Source of the DNA: Rufibacter ruber
Lineage (GTDB): Bacteria > Bacteroidota > Bacteroidia > Cytophagales > Hymenobacteraceae
Assembly: GCF_001647275.1 (NCBI RefSeq)
Contig: NZ_LRMM01000030.1
Span: forward strand, 1 to 53,852
DNA length: 53,852 nucleotides
Direction of reading: 5' to 3'
The position numbers were made by a program, and so were the translations under genes. Within the stretch, counting starts at the first letter, position 1. The number at the start of each line of letters is the position of its first letter. Under the pieces are notes generated by a model that had not been told where the DNA came from, made no database searches, and saw only the letters and a program-made list of their open reading frames with translations. Positions 39,661 to 48,084 of this stretch are shown here, piece by piece.

Positions 39661-41943
39661 TTACTGCGCCCGCAACGCCTTCAGTTGGCGCTTCAGTTGC
39701 TGGATGCGCTCATTGGCATCATCAATCTTTGACTGGTACTCCTCGCGCAGTTTTTCTGCGTTCTTGGAGCGGGCAAAGAATTCAATGTTGGTCTTGAGCG
39801 TAGAGATATCATTCTCCAGCGTAGTAATGTCGCGGCGCAGGTGTTGCTCTTTCTGGTACAGCTTGTGGTCAGCGTCTGGGCTGGACTTCAACTGCTGCAG
39901 TTGCAGTTTGAACAGGGTCTGCTCCTTCTGCTCAGGCGTCAGCTCCGGAACTTTGTCCAGGTACTTGGCCAGCAGTTGCTGGAAACGGTCTTCCTGCTTG
40001 CCATTGCGCTTGCCGTCACTTCCCAGGCTGTCCCAGTCCTGCCTGACCTGGTTAAACCTGTCTAAATGGCCCACAAAGGTAGGGTCAGCCACCTGGGTAG
40101 CCAGCTGCTCCAGAAACTCCTGCTTCTGCGAAGAAAGCTGGTTCTGCTTGCTCTCCTGGTTTTTGGCCTCTGCGTGCAGACGGTCAAAGAACGTATTACA
40201 CGCGTTTCTGAAACGGTTCCAGATTTTGTCTGAGTACTTGTCTGGCACGCGGCCAATGGTTTTCCATTTCTTCTGCAGCTGGATCAGCTTCTCTTTGGTG
40301 CTGTCCCACTCCTCAGACTCCTGCAGGGCTTCCGCTTCCTCACAAAGGGCTACTTTTTGGCGGTAGTTGCCCATCTTCTCCTCATCCAGCGCCTTGAAGA
40401 AGCTGTTTTTATTGTGGAAGAACGCTTTGTAGCTGCTCCAGAAGGCTTTGTTGACCTCTTCGGCATTTTCTTTGGGCACCAGGCCGGCCGCATCCCAACG
40501 CTCTTTCAGCTGCTGGATCTGGTCTGTTTTGTCGCGCCAGTCATTGATGCGCTCGGTTTTGAAGTGCTGGAACTGCTCAATCTCCTGCAACAGCGCACGT
40601 TTCTTCTCCAGGTTGGCGGTTTCTTCAGTGCGGCGAGCCTCAAAAAAAGTCTTCTTGCGGTTGTGCACCTGCTCAGACGCCTGAATAAAGCGGTTCCAAA
40701 TCTGGTCACGAACGTCATTGGGCACAGGGCCAATATGCTTCCATTCGTCATGCAGGTGACGGAGTTCCTGCAAGGCTTTGTTGATGTTCTGCTCGTTTGC
40801 CAGCGCCTCTGCCCGTTCTACCAATTGGGTTTTGGCATCAAGGTTTTTCTTGCGGTCCAGCTCTTTCAGTTCAAAAAAGATGCTGCGGTTGTTGTAGTAC
40901 ATGTCCAGCAGCGCATGGTATGAGTTCCAGAGCTGCTGCGCCTCCGCGTTGGGAACCGGGCCTATGGCTTTCCACTCGGCCTGCAGTTCTTTGATGGCAT
41001 TGCCGCTGGTCTGGGTCTCTGAACCCTCTACAAATGCTCTCAGACGCTCCAGCAGGTCCTGCTTCTTCTGCAGATTGCTGATTTTCTGCTCCTCTTCCTG
41101 GCGCTGCTCTCTGAAACGGACTTCCCGGAAGCGTTGCATGGCCTGCTCCACTTCTTTGTGCTCCTGCGGGGCGTGGTACTCAAAATCGTCTTCTTCGCCA
41201 CCGTCGGCTACAAAGCGTTTCAAGGCCTCTGCCCGCTCCAGCTGGAAGTGCTGGTCATAAACCTTGTATAGCTCTGCTACTGCTTTGCCCGCTTTGCGCG
41301 GCTGGCCTTCCCTGGTCAAGGTCAGGATCCGTTTCCTGATTTCCTCCCCGGAAAGGCTGGTGATGTCTTCCTCCTGCGCATGCAGGTCCTCCTCCTCCTC
41401 CTCTTCATGCTCCGCCCCGGGGGAGGAACCTGCCGGAGCGTTGGCGGCGGGCGCCACGGGAATGCCTGCCACCGGGGTGTTAGGGGCATTGGCCTGGGTT
41501 ACCGGCGTGACCGGTTCAGCTTCTGTCTGATTTTCTTCTATGGGCGCTTCTGAGGCGGCAGGCAGGGGAATGTCCTCAACCGGAGTGACCTCCTCTTCTG
41601 CGGCGGCTGGTTCGCTTACCGGTGCCCCGGTTGGCTCTGCCGCTGCCGGTTCTGTTACTGGCTCCTCAGAGGTTAGCACCGCTGACTGGGTTTGATCAGG
41701 CTGCACTACCGGAGCCGCCGTTTCTTCAGGCTGGGCGGCTGGCGCCGAAGCTTCAGGAGCCGGTTCTTCTACGGCTGCAACCGGGCTGGCCGCCGGCTCT
41801 GCCGGAGCAGACGGGGACTGGTTGCGGGAATTTATTTCGGCCAAACGCTCCTCCAGAATGCGGCGCTGCTCCTGAGCGCGGTCTTGGGCGGTTTGATCTT
41901 CCGTTTTGTCGTTCTGCTGATTTTCCGGGTTCTGGTTCATCAT
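39661..41943 (-). CDS. DUF349-repeat coiled-coil protein with acidic Ala/Pro-rich N-terminus
   Basis: 760 residues. Residues about 40-190 are low-complexity Ala/Pro/Glu, followed by an acidic patch (EHEEEEEEDLHAQEEDI). Residues about 240-700 hold repeated DUF349 modules, each with a W-x-x-I/L-G-x-V/L-P core (EWKAIGPVPNAEAQQLWNSY, EWKHIGPVPNDVRDQIWNRF, RWDAAGLVPKENAEEVNKAF, KWKTIGRVPDKYSDKIWNRF) and charged helices. The C-terminus is a coiled coil (KTNIEFFARSKNAEKLREE). Function is unknown. 24 bases after yqgE, same strand. Confidence 0.9.
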   Translation of the reverse strand: MMNQNPENQQNDKTEDQTAQDRAQEQRRILEERLAEINSRNQSPSAPAEPAASPVAAVEEPAPEASAPAAQPEETAAPVVQPDQTQSAVLTSEEPVTEPAAAEPTGAPVSEPAAAEEEVTPVEDIPLPAASEAPIEENQTEAEPVTPVTQANAPNTPVAGIPVAPAANAPAGSSPGAEHEEEEEEDLHAQEEDITSLSGEEIRKRILTLTREGQPRKAGKAVAELYKVYDQHFQLERAEALKRFVADGGEEDDFEYHAPQEHKEVEQAMQRFREVRFREQRQEEEQKISNLQKKQDLLERLRAFVEGSETQTSGNAIKELQAEWKAIGPVPNAEAQQLWNSYHALLDMYYNNRSIFFELKELDRKKNLDAKTQLVERAEALANEQNINKALQELRHLHDEWKHIGPVPNDVRDQIWNRFIQASEQVHNRKKTFFEARRTEETANLEKKRALLQEIEQFQHFKTERINDWRDKTDQIQQLKERWDAAGLVPKENAEEVNKAFWSSYKAFFHNKNSFFKALDEEKMGNYRQKVALCEEAEALQESEEWDSTKEKLIQLQKKWKTIGRVPDKYSDKIWNRFRNACNTFFDRLHAEAKNQESKQNQLSSQKQEFLEQLATQVADPTFVGHLDRFNQVRQDWDSLGSDGKRNGKQEDRFQQLLAKYLDKVPELTPEQKEQTLFKLQLQQLKSSPDADHKLYQKEQHLRRDITTLENDISTLKTNIEFFARSKNAEKLREEYQSKIDDANERIQQLKRQLKALRAQ

Positions 41944-41967
41944 ACACGGGTGGCTTGCGCCGTTGGG

Positions 41968-42522
41968 TTAGTTTAAACTTGGGTCTGCCGGGTAGTTGGA
42001 ATACATTTTGTATTTCCCGCCCATCTCTTTCAAGATGTCGCGCCACAAGCTATCTATATTCAAAGTAAGCAATTTATTTGCAGCATTGTTATTTACAAAC
42101 CAAACATTTTTCTGTACCTCTTCTTCCAACTGGCCGGGGCTCCACCCGGAGTACCCAACAAAGAACCTGATCTCGTCTTCTTTGACCAGCCCCTGGTTGA
42201 GCCAGCGGGTCAGTTCCTCAAAGTCACCGCCCCAGTACAGGTCACTGGCAATGGGTTGGGCATCTGTTAAATGGGGCAGGCGGTGAATGTAATGCAGGGT
42301 GTTGGGCTGCATGGGGCCTCCCACGGCCAGCGCCATGTCAAACACGTCTCCGTTCACCTCTACCACGTCAGACAGCTGCAGGTTGGAGACACGGTTCAAC
42401 ACCAGCCCCACGGTGCCTTCTTTATCATGCTGGCAGATCACGATCACACTCCTCTCAAAGTTGGGGTCCCCCAGGAAAGGCTCTGAAATCAGGATACTGC
42501 CGTTCTTTATCGCTTTAGCCAT
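41968..42522 (-). CDS. YqgE/AlgH family protein
   Basis: 184 residues. Family marks GSILISEPFLGDPNFERSVI at 8-27, EGTVGLVLNRV near 36 and FFVGYSGWSPGQLEEE near 130. Function not established. Start set at 42522 from alignment; the frame continues upstream without support. Divergent from pdxH and probably co-transcribed with the DUF349 gene. Confidence 0.9.
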   Translation of the reverse strand: MAKAIKNGSILISEPFLGDPNFERSVIVICQHDKEGTVGLVLNRVSNLQLSDVVEVNGDVFDMALAVGGPMQPNTLHYIHRLPHLTDAQPIASDLYWGGDFEELTRWLNQGLVKEDEIRFFVGYSGWSPGQLEEEVQKNVWFVNNNAANKLLTLNIDSLWRDILKEMGGKYKMYSNYPADPSLN

Positions 42523-42675
42523 ATTGCAAGGGTCTAGTTTTCTGTGGTCAATGTCTTCTATACGTACTAAAAAGGGGCACATATGGTTTGTGCAATCCCT
42601 TTCTCTGCACTTAATTAACGTATAAATACCCAATTGCAGTATCCTGAATTCTTCCTGCACGCCTCTGTCACAACT

Positions 42676-42703
42676 TTGTGTTTAAATATATTCCCTACTT
42701 TTG
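42676..42703 (+). promoter_or_regulatory. promoter of pdxH
   Basis: TTG (42676-42678), 17 bases, TACTTTTG (42696-42703), exact TAnnTTTG, 26 bases before the start. Confidence 0.65.
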
Positions 42704-42729
42704 GAGATACAAACCATTGTTCTACTTCT

Positions 42730-43383
42730 ATGTCATCACCACTGTCGCTTGCTGATATAAGAATCAATTATTCGCTGAAAGTGCTTACCCCGGAGGCGGT
42801 GGCCCACAGCCCGCTGGAACAGTTCAACACCTGGATGCAGGAGGCGCTTTCGGCCAAGGCCGATGAAGCCACCGCCATGACACTGAGTACGGCAGATGCC
42901 CAGGGAAAACCCTCTGCCCGGGTGGTGTTGCTGAAAGAAGTCACTGCGCAGGGTTTTGTGTTCTACACGAATTATGAAAGCCGAAAGGGAAACCAGCTGG
43001 CCCAGAACCCTTACGCCGCCCTTACTTTTTTCTGGCCGGTGCTGGAGCGCCAGGTGCGCATTGAGGGAACGGTGCAGCGGGTAGACGGTGAGACCTCAGA
43101 CACCTACTTCCAGAGCCGCCCGCGCGGCAGCCAGATTGGGGCCTGGTCATCGCCGCAGAGCCAGCCCATTGCGGACAGAAACGTTCTGGAGGAACTGGAG
43201 AAAGAAAATACCCGCAAGTTTGCTGACCAGGACCCGCTGCCGCGCCCACCGCATTGGGGCGGTTACGTAGTGGTGCCGGAGCGGGTGGAGTTCTGGCAGG
43301 GCCGGCCCAACCGTCTGCATGACCGGCTGGTGTATGAGCCCAATGCGGAGGGTAGTTGGAGTCTGCAGCGCCTGGCCCCTTGA
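42730..43383 (+). CDS. pdxH: pyridoxamine 5'-phosphate oxidase
   Basis: FMN enzyme that oxidises pyridoxine or pyridoxamine 5'-phosphate to PLP. 217 residues. Marks: SARVVLLKEV near 60, FYTNYESRKGNQLAQNP near 77 (FMN phosphate site), ERQVRIEGTV near 106, SRPRGSQIGAWSS near 129 and EFWQGRPNRLHDR near 188-200. The start is placed at 42730 because the longer frame begins inside the promoter region. Confidence 0.96.
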   Translation: MSSPLSLADIRINYSLKVLTPEAVAHSPLEQFNTWMQEALSAKADEATAMTLSTADAQGKPSARVVLLKEVTAQGFVFYTNYESRKGNQLAQNPYAALTFFWPVLERQVRIEGTVQRVDGETSDTYFQSRPRGSQIGAWSSPQSQPIADRNVLEELEKENTRKFADQDPLPRPPHWGGYVVVPERVEFWQGRPNRLHDRLVYEPNAEGSWSLQRLAP

Positions 43384-43387
43384 GGTG

Positions 43388-43426
43388 CGTTTTTGGCCTC
43401 TTTTTCTAAAAACAGCTTAAAAACAG
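43388..43426. repeat. degenerate palindromic repeat after pdxH
   Basis: CGTTTTTGGCCTCTTTTTC ... AACAGCTTAAAAACAG; preceded by CTTGAGGTG, as is the copy at 39375; ends 4 bases before the next start. Confidence 0.7.
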
Positions 43427-43429
43427 CCC

Positions 43430-44707
43430 ATGGCAGAAATATTACCTGTGAAAGGGTTCAGGTACAACCCCCGGTTACCGTTCAGCATTGATGCCCTTAC
43501 GTCTCCCCTCTTTGACGTGGTGTCTCTGAAACAGCGGCAGGCATTGTACCGGAACTCCTACAACAGCATCCATTTGTCTGTGCCCCCCGGCCCAGACCCC
43601 TCAGAAAGCGCCCGCCGCACTGCTGAACACTGGAAACGCGCGGGTATCCTGCTGCAGGACCCGCTGCCGGGCATCTACGTGTACTACCAGTACTTTAGAC
43701 TGCCCGGCTCAGACCGCGAGTACTGCCGTAAAGGCTTTCTATGCCACATCAAAGCCTATGCGTGGGAAGAGCAGGTTATCCTTCGGCATGAGAACACCAT
43801 TCCGGCGGCGGTCAATGACCGTATTGAGCTGCTGGAGCAGACACAGATGCACACCAGCGCCACCCACGGCCTCTATACAGATGACAATCATATTCTGGAG
43901 CGGTTCATGGATGAAAGCATCACTTCGCCCATTTATGAGTCAGAAGATTACCAGGGCGTGCGGGATGTGCTCTCGGTGATTCATGACGCGCAGGTGATTC
44001 AGCGGTTTGTAGACCATGTGAAAGACCAGAAAATCATTCTCGCAGATGGGCACCACCGCTATGAGGGTTCCCTCGCTTACCGGCAGAAAATGCTGGCGCA
44101 GCACCCCGCTGCCACCGGTGACGAGCCCTTCAATTACCACCTCATGTATCTGACCAATGCGGCCGCAGATGATTTGCGTATTCTGCCCACGCACAGACTG
44201 CTGGAGAAACTCCCGCTGGCACCAGACGTTTTTCTTGCAAAGCTGCAGGAGTTCTTCACCGTTACCCCCATTGACGAAGCCTATGACCTGAATGAGGTGA
44301 TCACCGGCAAAAAATGGGCCTTTGGCATCTACCTGCGCGGCGAGGCGTATAAAGTCAGGCTAAAGCCGGAAGTGCATGATCAGCTGGCCTGGCCGCTCCC
44401 ATCCGAAGTGAAGGCGCTGGACCTGACGGTGATGCACTACTTCCTTTTGGAGCGTGTACTGGGCATCTCTGCCGAAGAGCAACGCCAGTACCCCGGCCTG
44501 TCTTACGTGCGCAGCTTCGCCGAATGTCTGTCTAAAGTAGATGCTGGCCAAGCCACTGTGGCTTTGATTACCAACGAGGTGAAGATGGAGGAAGTGCAGC
44601 GCGTCTGCCTTTCTGGTGCAGTCATGCCTCAAAAGTCAACGTTCTTTTACCCTAAGGTGATCTGTGGTTACCTGTTTAGCTCCATACAAGAAGATGAATT
44701 TTACTAA
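43430..44707 (+). CDS. DUF1015 family protein
   Basis: 425 residues. DUF1015 marks: ILPVKGFRYNP at 4-14, SPLFDVVS near 25, NSIHLSVPPG near 45, ADGHHRYEGSLAYRQ near 206 and the late LTVMHYFLLERVLG near 330. Role unknown; some related proteins sit beside serine metabolism. Overlaps maf by 14 bases. Confidence 0.9.
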   Translation: MAEILPVKGFRYNPRLPFSIDALTSPLFDVVSLKQRQALYRNSYNSIHLSVPPGPDPSESARRTAEHWKRAGILLQDPLPGIYVYYQYFRLPGSDREYCRKGFLCHIKAYAWEEQVILRHENTIPAAVNDRIELLEQTQMHTSATHGLYTDDNHILERFMDESITSPIYESEDYQGVRDVLSVIHDAQVIQRFVDHVKDQKIILADGHHRYEGSLAYRQKMLAQHPAATGDEPFNYHLMYLTNAAADDLRILPTHRLLEKLPLAPDVFLAKLQEFFTVTPIDEAYDLNEVITGKKWAFGIYLRGEAYKVRLKPEVHDQLAWPLPSEVKALDLTVMHYFLLERVLGISAEEQRQYPGLSYVRSFAECLSKVDAGQATVALITNEVKMEEVQRVCLSGAVMPQKSTFFYPKVICGYLFSSIQEDEFY

Positions 44708-45263
44708 AACCTACATCCTCGCCTCCAATTCACCCCGCCGCAAAGAGCTGCTCACCAATTTGGGGCTGCCGTTCCAGACGCGGGTAAAGGAAGTGGATGA
44801 GAATTTTCCGCCGGATCTGATGCGGGCCGAGGTGGCCGAATATCTAGCCGCCCATAAAGCCAGCGCCTACCGTCAAGACCTGCAGCCAGAGGAGGTCCTC
44901 ATCACCGCCGACACCATTGTGTGTCTGGATGAGAAAGTGCTGAACAAGCCCCTGAGCCACGCTGAAGCCACCCGCATGCTCACGCAGCTCTCCGGCCGCA
45001 GCCATGAGGTGTACACCGGCGTCTGCCTGATGAGCCTGGAGAAGAGCGTGGTTTTCTCTGACGTGACCACCGTCCATTTCAGAGACCTCACCCGTGACGA
45101 GATTGATTTTTACATCAACCAATATACCCCTTTTGACAAAGCAGGGAGCTACGGCGCCCAGGACTGGTTGGGCATGGTAGGCATTGAACGCATAGAAGGC
45201 TCCTACTTTAACGTAATGGGGCTGCCTGTGCACCGGTTGTATGAGGAGCTGCAAACCTTTTAA
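44694..45263 (+). CDS. Maf-type nucleoside triphosphate pyrophosphatase
   Basis: 189 residues. Hydrolyses (d)TTP/UTP or modified nucleotides to monophosphates. Marks: ILASNSPRRKELL at 8-20, the EVDENFP segment near 33, TADTIVCLD near 71 with the base-selecting region, LSGRSHEVYTGV near 99 and AGSYGAQD near 152. Start taken at 44694, overlapping the DUF1015 stop; the longer frame from 44664 has no support. Confidence 0.93.
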   Translation: MNFTKTYILASNSPRRKELLTNLGLPFQTRVKEVDENFPPDLMRAEVAEYLAAHKASAYRQDLQPEEVLITADTIVCLDEKVLNKPLSHAEATRMLTQLSGRSHEVYTGVCLMSLEKSVVFSDVTTVHFRDLTRDEIDFYINQYTPFDKAGSYGAQDWLGMVGIERIEGSYFNVMGLPVHRLYEELQTF

Positions 45264-45336
45264 GCCGCAGTTTGCTTGCAGAGCCTTTTCCCAAACTGTG
45301 GAGAAAAGCTGTCTTTGGGGTAATCTGGCCAGGCCG

Positions 45337-45376
45337 CTGTTTTAGGGCTACTTTTCTAAAAACAGGCCGAAAACAG
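45337..45376. repeat. palindromic repeat, imperfect
   Basis: CTGTTTTAGGGCTACTTTTC ... ACAGGCCGAAAACAG. Between maf and the structured GC-rich stretch. Confidence 0.75.
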
Positions 45377-45429
45377 AAATTTCAGAGAACCGGTTTTGGT
45401 TTGAAAAAGGGATGTAAAACTAACATTCC

Positions 45430-45586
45430 TTTTCAGATACTCTTTAAGGTTTGCCAGCGCAGCCGGGCTCAATAAGGTTCTGGCAGGTGCCTGGGCGGAG
45501 CAGCAACGCTGGTGGGTGAAGTAACCAGGAAGGCAGCGCCTGATACGACTCTATGCCGCCTGCAAGACAGATTATTTTCTTGTTTT
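45430..45586 (+). ncRNA. candidate structured small RNA, faint SRP-RNA resemblance
   Basis: A GC-rich stretch folds on paper as nested helices: GCAGG (45483-45487) with CCTGC, GGCGG (45494-45499 area) with CCGCC (45556-45560), CGCTG with CAGCG, and a closing CAAGA/TCTTG hairpin followed by TTTT (45563-45586). The segment GCAACG ... GGTGAA ... CCAGGAAGGCAGC recalls the apical part of bacterial SRP RNA, but the canonical CCGGAAGG loop is not intact. It may be unrelated; no promoter matches well. Confidence 0.25.
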
Positions 45587-45589
45587 GAG

Positions 45590-45637
45590 TTTCCTGTTTT
45601 GGGGCTGTTTTTGCCAAAACAGCCCCAAAACAGGAAA
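45590..45637. repeat. palindromic repeat before gpsA
   Basis: TTTCCTGTTTTGGGGCTG and complement; nearly the same sequence as the copy at 23550, including the outer TTTCC/GGAAA arms. Confidence 0.9.
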
Positions 45638-45665
45638 AGCCGCCTTCATGAAAGGGCGGCTTTTT
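45635..45665 (-). terminator. intrinsic terminator of the gpsA operon
   Basis: AAAAGCCGCC / GGCGGCTTTT stem, 24 bases after the gpsA stop, with T or A runs on both sides. Confidence 0.85.
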
Positions 45666-45689
45666 CTGTGGCAGGCAGGCGGGAGTAGC

Positions 45690-46688
45690 CTACTTGAACT
45701 GGTCCTTTAGAATATCTATTTCCACCCCGGGGCCAACTCCTTCATACAAAATGCGGTACACGGCAGAGACAATGGGCATCTCCACGTTCAGGCGTCTGTT
45801 GAGCTCATGAATGCTTTGCACCGCGTAATAGCCTTCTGCCACCATGTTCATTTCAAATTGGGCAGATTTAACGGTGTAGCCCCGGCCAATCATGTTCCCG
45901 AAGGTGCGGTTCCGGCTAAACTGTGAATAAGCGGTCACCAGCAGATCTCCCAGATACGCACTGCCGGTGAGTTTACGGGGCAGCGGCATAATGGCGTGCA
46001 GGAAGCGTTCAATCTCTTCCATGGCATTGGAGACCATAACCGCCTGAAAGTTATCCCCGTAGTTCAGGCCGTGGGCAATGCCGCAGGCCAGCGCAATAAT
46101 ATTCTTCAGGACGGCACAGTACTCCACCCCGTCAATGTCATCTAACGGGTTGGCCTTCACGTAGCGGTTTCTTAGCAGCTGGCAGAACGCCTCTGCCCGG
46201 TCAATGTCATGTGAGCCAATGGTAAGGTAAGACTGCTTCTCCAGCGCCACTTCCTCTGCGTGGCACGGGCCGGCAATGACACACTGGTGTTCGGCGGGTA
46301 CGCCGAAATGGTTTTCCAGAAAATCTGTGATGAGCACGTTCTGGCCGGGAATCATGCCTTTTACCGCTGATACCAAGGTCTTGCCTTTAAAGGCCTCTGC
46401 CGGCAGCGGCGAAAGCGCCTGTTGGATAAAAGCGGCCGGAACCGCAACAATCACCCAGTCAGCCTCCTGTATGGTGGCCTGGATGTTGTTAGAAGGCAAG
46501 ACATAGTTCAGGTCAAACTTGACCCCGCTGATGTACCGCGGGTTATGGCCAAACTGCTGCAGGTGCTGCACATCTTCTGTGTTCCGAAGCCACCAACGCA
46601 CCTCTGCTTTGTTTTCAGACAGGATCTTCACCAAAGCGGTGGCCCAACTGCCACCGCCCAGTACTGCTATTTTCGTTTTTTCTTGCAA
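45690..46688 (-). CDS. gpsA: NAD(P)-dependent glycerol-3-phosphate dehydrogenase
   Basis: Makes sn-glycerol 3-phosphate from DHAP for phospholipid synthesis. 332 residues. Rossmann motif AVLGGGSWATAL at 8-19; GPCHAEE near 143, VEYCAVLKNIIALACGI near 186 (catalytic Lys) and GSAYLGDLLVT near 243 are typical. Last gene of a run with the adaptor, tolC and sdaAB genes (gaps 3, 7 and 0 bases). Confidence 0.96.
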   Translation of the reverse strand: MQEKTKIAVLGGGSWATALVKILSENKAEVRWWLRNTEDVQHLQQFGHNPRYISGVKFDLNYVLPSNNIQATIQEADWVIVAVPAAFIQQALSPLPAEAFKGKTLVSAVKGMIPGQNVLITDFLENHFGVPAEHQCVIAGPCHAEEVALEKQSYLTIGSHDIDRAEAFCQLLRNRYVKANPLDDIDGVEYCAVLKNIIALACGIAHGLNYGDNFQAVMVSNAMEEIERFLHAIMPLPRKLTGSAYLGDLLVTAYSQFSRNRTFGNMIGRGYTVKSAQFEMNMVAEGYYAVQSIHELNRRLNVEMPIVSAVYRILYEGVGPGVEIDILKDQFK

Positions 46689-46691
46689 ACC

Positions 46692-48077
46692 TTATTCTTC
46701 TTCAGACGAGTCTTCTTTTGTATCAGCCCCAAGTGACTTTTCATCTTTCACGGTGACCTTAGCCCCGTCTTTCAGTTGTTTTGACACGGCTCTGAAAGGC
46801 CCGGAAACTACTTCCTGACCGGCTTTTACACCTGAGAGGATTTCAATGTTGTCAAAGTCACTGATGCCAGTTTTTACTTTCACCATGGTGACTTTGCCTT
46901 TCTCATGCACAAAGACTACTTCATCTGGCCTGTCTTCGGCCCTTACCGGTTTGTCTTCGGCGCCGGCATTGTTCTCTTTCTCTGGTCCACCCGCTTTTTC
47001 GCCGGCTTTTTCTTTGGCTCTGGTAGTAACCGCCGCCAAAGGTACTGAAAGTACGTTTGTTTTCTGATCAGTGATGATGTCAACAGAGGCGGTCATGCCC
47101 GGGCGGAACGGGGAGCGGCCATTTTTCTGGAGCAAATCCTGATAAGATTCATTGATCAGCCTGATTCTGACTTCAAACTCGGTTACAGCCTCCAGGGTGG
47201 CGGCGTCTTTGGCGGTGTTGGCAATAGAGGTTACTACGCCTTTGAATTTGCGGTTGGAGTTGGTGTAGGAGTCTACCTCTACAATGGCAGAGTCATTTAG
47301 GTGCACCCGTACAATGTCATTCTCATTCACGTTCACCCGCACCTCCATGTTGCTTAGGTTGGCAATGCGCATGATCTCGGTACCCGCCATCTGGGAGGTA
47401 CCCACCACACGCTCCCCTTTCTCTACGTTCAGTTTTGAGACGGTGCCGCTTACCGGGGCGTAGATGGTGGTTTTCTCCAGGTTTCTTCTGGATTCCTCCA
47501 GTGAGGCGCTGGCGCTGCGCACGGTTGATTCGGCAGCCCTGATGGCTTGTCTGGCCGCATCTACCTCTGCTTTGTTCGCCTCATACTGTGCTTTGGCGGC
47601 ATCAAACTCAGAACGGGAAATCACCTTCTGCTCAAACAGTTTCTGGTTGCGCTCAAAAGACTGCCTGATGTTTCTGCTGTTGGCCAAAGCCTGGTCTAAC
47701 CGGGCCCGTGCCTGGGCCAGGTTGGCCCGCTGGGTGTTTACAGAGGCAGACTGCATTTCTACCATTGCCTGGTAGTTGTCAGGCCTGATGCGGAGCAGCA
47801 GCTGCCCTACTTTCACTGAATCGCCTTCCTTTACATAGAGTTCAGTGATTTCACCAGACACGTCTGGGCTGATTTTTACCTCAATCTCCGGCTGAATTTT
47901 ACCGGAGGCGCTTACTTTCTCTACAATGGTGGTGGGTTTGGCTTTGGCTACAGCCACTTCAATGCCTTCTTCTTTCCCAATCCAGCCGTTCTTTTTCGCC
48001 ACTAATAAGAATACCAACAGCAGCACTACCAGGCCACCCAGAATGTAGATTAGTTTATTTGATTTACGCTTCGCCAT
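46692..48077 (-). CDS. periplasmic adaptor protein (HlyD/MacA type)
   Basis: 461 residues. Membrane anchor about 9-27, lipoyl-like halves (EVKISPDVSGEITELYVKEGDSV near 65-90; TIYAPVSGTVSKLNVEKGERV near 205-225), a long coiled coil between (about 100-200) and a beta-barrel/MP domain to about 350. A charged, Gly/Glu/Lys-rich insertion occurs near 355-390, and the acidic tail ends DSSEEE. The adaptor would bridge an inner-membrane exporter to TolC. No MacB-like ATPase or RND pump gene is in the window. Confidence 0.9.
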   Translation of the reverse strand: MAKRKSNKLIYILGGLVVLLLVFLLVAKKNGWIGKEEGIEVAVAKAKPTTIVEKVSASGKIQPEIEVKISPDVSGEITELYVKEGDSVKVGQLLLRIRPDNYQAMVEMQSASVNTQRANLAQARARLDQALANSRNIRQSFERNQKLFEQKVISRSEFDAAKAQYEANKAEVDAARQAIRAAESTVRSASASLEESRRNLEKTTIYAPVSGTVSKLNVEKGERVVGTSQMAGTEIMRIANLSNMEVRVNVNENDIVRVHLNDSAIVEVDSYTNSNRKFKGVVTSIANTAKDAATLEAVTEFEVRIRLINESYQDLLQKNGRSPFRPGMTASVDIITDQKTNVLSVPLAAVTTRAKEKAGEKAGGPEKENNAGAEDKPVRAEDRPDEVVFVHEKGKVTMVKVKTGISDFDNIEILSGVKAGQEVVSGPFRAVSKQLKDGAKVTVKDEKSLGADTKEDSSEEE

Positions 48078-48084
48078 AATAGGG

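Larger units (their letters stand above)
45264..45589. other. intergenic stretch with palindrome and possible small RNA
   Basis: 326 bases between maf and the repeat/terminator pair before gpsA. Contains the palindrome 45337-45376 and the structured candidate 45430-45586; no protein gene is seen. Confidence 0.5.
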
